A stretch of 7,297 nt of DNA from an uncultured Eubacteriales bacterium (GTDB taxonomy: Bacteria > Bacillota > Clostridia > Christensenellales > Aristaeellaceae): positions 1-7,297 of the forward strand of contig CACZOT010000152.1 of NCBI GenBank assembly GCA_902782795.1, written 5' to 3'. The position numbers and the translations under genes were made by a program. The notes under the pieces were generated by a model. The model had not been told where the DNA came from. It did no database searches and worked only from the letters and a program-made list of their open reading frames with translations. Shown here one piece after another: positions 6,637 through 7,297 of the stretch. Position 1 is the stretch's first letter, and every line of letters starts with the position of its first letter.

Positions 6637-6653
6637 ATTGACTTTCTTTGACC
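6637..6653. promoter_or_regulatory. CtsR-like operator (tandem heptad) overlapping the hsp20 -35 box
   Basis: The sequence ATTGACT-TTC-TTTGACC reads on the - strand as GGTCAAA, three bases, AGTCAAT. The CtsR consensus is RGTCAAA-N3-RGTCAAA, so the site matches 13 of 14 heptad positions with the right spacer. It covers the -35 hexamer, where repressor binding would block RNA polymerase. CtsR is the class III heat-shock repressor of Firmicutes and controls hsp20-type genes in some lactic acid bacteria. No CIRCE/HrcA element was seen here. Confidence 0.72.
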
Positions 6654-6666
6654 TTTTAGGTAAAAT
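6638..6666 (+). promoter_or_regulatory. Sigma-A-type promoter for hsp20
   Basis: TTGACT (6638-6643) and TAAAAT (6661-6666) are separated by exactly 17 bases in an AT-rich patch of an otherwise GC-rich window. The predicted start of transcription is near 6673, giving a leader of about 70 bases before hsp20. The boxes are close to consensus, so the promoter should be strong unless repressed. Confidence 0.8.
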
Positions 6667-6673
6667 AAGGTCA
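6649..6673. repeat. Inverted repeat across the hsp20 -10 region
   Basis: TGACCTT (6649-6655) and AAGGTCA (6667-6673) form a perfect 7-bp inverted repeat with an 11-base centre containing the TAAAAT -10 box. The left arm shares bases with the second CtsR-like heptad. It may be a second operator or an extension of the first, or, if transcription starts upstream, a weak hairpin. The function is unknown. Confidence 0.55.
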
Positions 6674-6702
6674 GTCGAAAGGGAAACAGCCCGGAGACCG
6701 AA

Positions 6703-6729
6703 ATGAGAACATTGAACAAACGGACCTGA
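6703..6729 (+). CDS. Possible 8-codon leader ORF upstream of hsp20
   Basis: ATG at 6703 opens a frame reading MRTLNKRT and stops at TGA 6727-6729. GGAG (6693-6696) lies 6 bases before the ATG, a normal Shine-Dalgarno distance. The stop codon is one base before the AAGGAGG of hsp20 at 6731. Translation of this ORF would bring ribosomes next to the hsp20 initiation site and could tune its expression. An ORF this short could arise by chance, and no conserved peptide is recognised. Confidence 0.25.
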   Translation: MRTLNKRT

Positions 6730-6745
6730 CAAGGAGGGTTTTATA

Positions 6746-7186
6746 ATGATGACAAATCTGATGCCTTATCGCAGCAATCTTCTTTCCCGCAACGATCGTG
6801 ATGACGGCTGGTTCATGAGTGATTTCTTCCGCCCGTTCTTCGGCAGCGAAATGTGGAACCAAAACGCCTTCCGCGTGGATGTGAAGGACAACGGGGACAG
6901 CTATCTGCTCGAGGCGGAGCTGCCCGGCGCGAAGAAGGACGATGTGCATATCGACGTCGAGGACGGCGTGCTCACCATTTCCGCGCAGCTCAACAACCAC
7001 TCCAAGGAGGAGCGGGACGGCTACATCATGACGGAACGCCGCAGCGGCAGCTTCTCGCGGTCCTTCTCGCTGGATAATATCCGCGAGGAGGAGATCAGCG
7101 CCGAGTATGTGGACGGCGTCCTCAAGCTGACTCTGCCCAAGCAGCAGGAGGAGACCAGGCAGCCTCGCCGCATTGAGATCCAGTAA
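6746..7186 (+). CDS. hsp20: Small heat-shock protein, Hsp20/alpha-crystallin family
   Basis: This 146-residue cytoplasmic ATP-independent chaperone should bind unfolding proteins and hold them for refolding by other chaperones. Residues 1-40 are the variable N-terminal arm, with an aromatic-rich stretch (WFMSDFFRPFF). The alpha-crystallin domain spans about 41-132, with FRVDV at its start, AELPG at 57-61 and the family signature AEYVDGVLKLTLPK at 119-132. The C-terminal tail ends in IEI (143-145), the IxI motif that docks subunits in the oligomer. The start is ATG 6746, with a perfect AAGGAGG at 6731-6737, 8 bases upstream; the next codon is also ATG. It stands alone as a single-gene unit with its own promoter and a CtsR-like operator, so induction by heat or protein stress is expected. 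Stem-loops follow the stop codon. Confidence 0.95.
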   Translation: MMTNLMPYRSNLLSRNDRDDGWFMSDFFRPFFGSEMWNQNAFRVDVKDNGDSYLLEAELPGAKKDDVHIDVEDGVLTISAQLNNHSKEERDGYIMTERRSGSFSRSFSLDNIREEEISAEYVDGVLKLTLPKQQEETRQPRRIEIQ

Positions 7187-7198
7187 CGTGGGGGTACG

Positions 7199-7225
7199 GG
7201 CGGTCCGGCCTTTGGCCGAGCCGCC
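7199..7225 (+). other. First stem-loop after hsp20
   Basis: GGCGGTCCGGCC (7199-7210) pairs with GGCCGAGCCGCC (7214-7225) across a TTT loop; one G-T wobble and one C-A mismatch lie inside the 12-position stem. No T-run follows. It may be a processing or 3'-end stability element, or part of a compound terminator. Confidence 0.5.
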
Positions 7226-7226
7226 G

Positions 7227-7274
7227 GGCCACGAGGTCCCGCGCCTGAACGGCGCGCGGGACCTCGTGGCCTTT
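7227..7274 (+). terminator. Long perfect stem-loop, probable hsp20 terminator
   Basis: A perfect 18-bp stem (7227-7244 with 7254-7271) closes on a 9-base loop and is followed by TTTG. The stem is very stable but the T-tract is short, so termination efficiency is uncertain. It is the best terminator candidate for the monocistronic hsp20 transcript. A shorter alternative pairing, GCGCC (7241-7245) with GGCGC (7251-7255), exists near the loop. Confidence 0.7.
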
Positions 7275-7278
7275 GCGC

Positions 7279-7297
7279 GCATGGGCGAAGCCCATGC
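7279..7297. other. Third stem-loop at the window edge
   Basis: GCATGGGC (7279-7286) and GCCCATGC (7290-7297) form a perfect 8-bp stem around a GAA loop, ending exactly at the last base. The next bases are unseen, so it is unknown whether the stem continues or a T-run follows. It could be the true terminator of hsp20 or one shared with a convergent gene beyond the edge. Confidence 0.5.

Noticed and set aside
5218..6651. + strand open frame of 477 codons opposite alaX
   Set aside because: It is antisense to a well-supported AlaX protein, has no recognisable domain, and its composition is that of a codon-bias shadow.
6600..6745. CIRCE element, riboswitch or horizontally acquired patch before hsp20
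   Set aside because: No TTAGCACTC/GAGTGCTAA pair or recognisable riboswitch fold was seen; the AT-rich composition is explained by the promoter and operator.

Overview
The window is GC-rich and holds one complete gene block on the + strand, one two-gene block on the - strand, and a single + strand stress gene. The rnfA-rnfB gene order (rnfB last, as in the clostridial rnfCDGEAB arrangement), the six-cluster type of RnfB, the strong AAGGAGG-type ribosome binding sites and a CtsR-type operator all point to a GC-rich anaerobic member of the Firmicutes/Clostridia. This taxonomic call is an inference from gene order and signals.

Region 1 (1-4506, + strand) is a respiratory operon entered from its 3' part. 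It carries the end of rnfA and complete rnfB, the ferredoxin-facing Fe-S subunit of the Rnf ion pump. Twelve bases after rnfB comes a five-haem NrfA (ammonia-forming nitrite reductase) with the diagnostic CxxCK catalytic haem site. A strong hairpin follows, then a ResB/Ccs1-ResC/CcsA pair for System II cytochrome c maturation. No nrfH quinol dehydrogenase gene lies next to nrfA. Read together, the genes suggest a unit in which a low-potential Rnf complex and an extracytoplasmic, membrane-anchored nitrite reductase are made together, with the haem-attachment machinery that the reductase needs. Electron transfer from Rnf to NrfA is a hypothesis. It has partial precedents in the multihaem cytochromes linked to rnf operons in Methanosarcina acetivorans and Desulfovibrio.

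Region 2 (4507-6561, - strand) is separated from region 1 by a good bidirectional terminator. A sigma-A-type promoter drives an AlaX-type alanyl-tRNA editing hydrolase with a C-terminal DHHA1 domain, followed 25 bases later by a HAD-superfamily phosphatase/phosphomutase-like protein.

Region 3 (6562-7297, + strand) has an AT-rich regulatory patch with a consensus promoter. A CtsR-like tandem heptad overlaps its -35 box, and an inverted repeat and an 8-codon leader ORF follow. It drives a small heat-shock protein (Hsp20/alpha-crystallin). Three successive stem-loops after hsp20 fill the rest of the window; at least one is probably a terminator.

No tRNA, rRNA, CRISPR array, insertion sequence or attachment site was seen.
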